The translations under genes and the position numbers were made by a program. This document shows positions 34,340 to 34,442 of a stretch of 34,442 bases of DNA, one piece after another. The stretch comes from Acidithiobacillus ferrivorans (GTDB lineage Bacteria; Pseudomonadota; Gammaproteobacteria; Acidithiobacillales; Acidithiobacillaceae), in assembly GCA_018853935.1 (NCBI GenBank), contig JAAOMR010000139.1, positions 1 through 34,442 on the forward strand, in the 5' to 3' direction. A model generated the notes under the pieces. It saw only the letters and a program-made list of their open reading frames with translations, had not been told where the DNA came from and ran no database searches. How positions within the stretch are numbered: position 1 is the stretch's first letter; each line of letters opens with the position of its first letter.

Positions 34340-34442
34340 CTCACGACTGCCGCCCATTTTCGCCCAGGTTTTTTTGAAAACACCTTTTTTGGGTGATTTT
34401 ACCCATTATTGCCCTATATTTTGCTATTTTCTTCATTTTCCT
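34340..34442. other. Window end: AT-rich intergenic sequence
   Basis: No gene starts here. Poly-T runs (34369-34375 and 34385-34390) follow weak dyads, AGGTTTT/AAAACACCT with a bulge and TGGGT/ACCCA, so a terminator for the traKLM-like operon is possible. The window then ends inside the element. Confidence 0.4.

Larger units (their letters stand above)
18833..34442. mobile_element. Integrative (probably conjugative) element, left part, inserted at tRNA-Arg(CCG)
   Basis: From the tRNA 3' end to the window end the DNA is AT-rich with AT-ending codons, unlike the preceding 18.8 kb. It encodes a tyrosine integrase, ParB-like and methyltransferase genes, a coupling protein, a DotA/TraY-like protein, a MobF relaxase-helicase and a traKLM-like operon. 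These are the parts of an ICE or an integrated plasmid. The right end, replication genes and T4SS ATPases are not in the window, so element size and self-transmissibility are unknown. Confidence 0.88.

Noticed and set aside
18833-34442. Prophage
   Set aside because: No capsid, terminase, tail or lysis gene is seen; the relaxase and coupling protein point to conjugation.

Overview
The first 18.8 kb is ordinary, fairly GC-rich proteobacterial chromosome. Gene content and order (prmC-mutM, rsmD-coaD-ferredoxin, ftsY-ftsE-ftsX-rpoH, dapF-DUF484-xerC-hslV-hslU, typA, apaG, yhbY, rlmE) point to the beta/gamma border. An Acidithiobacillus-like sulfur/iron oxidiser is my best guess: there is a DsrE-like sulfur-relay protein behind rpoH, an OprP-type porin, and HslV carries a short propeptide. 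The genus is inference; no rRNA is present.

Core layout. 1-2978 (+): prmC tail, mutM and a dynamin-like GTPase. 2962-4329 (-): rsmD, coaD and a YfhL-type ferredoxin. 4452-8374 (+): ftsY, ftsE, ftsX, rpoH and a DsrE-like gene, most joined by 4-base stop/start overlaps. 8396-12954 (-): a tightly coupled dapF, 58-codon gene, DUF484, xerC, hslV, hslU operon. Then come tRNA-Gln(CTG) (-), a porin with a clear promoter and terminator, and typA. A methyltransferase, apaG and yhbY follow on the minus strand, then rlmE and tRNA-Arg(CCG) on the plus strand.

Right after the 3' end of tRNA-Arg(CCG) the sequence becomes visibly AT-rich with different codon use, and stays so to the window end. This is the left part of an integrative, probably conjugative, element inserted at the tRNA; the right end and second att site are outside the window. 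It carries two small unknown genes, a ParB-like gene coupled to a D12-class adenine DNA methyltransferase, a tyrosine integrase, a TraD/TrwB-type coupling protein with a small upstream partner, a DotA/TraY-like membrane protein, and a MobF (TrwC/TraI-type) relaxase-helicase with a small coupled upstream gene. At the right is an operon laid out like RP4 traK-traL-traM but with an extra second ParA-like ATPase.

The most interesting part is 28.5-34.4 kb. The relaxase operon and the traKLM-like operon diverge from a 331-base AT-rich gap holding a 22-bp perfect palindrome and a 7-bp inverted repeat, a strong oriT candidate. MobF relaxase, IncP-like traKLM and a type-IVB-like DotA/TraY protein together look like a mosaic transfer system. 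No T4SS ATPase or core-complex gene is visible here, so whether the element is self-transmissible cannot be judged from this window.
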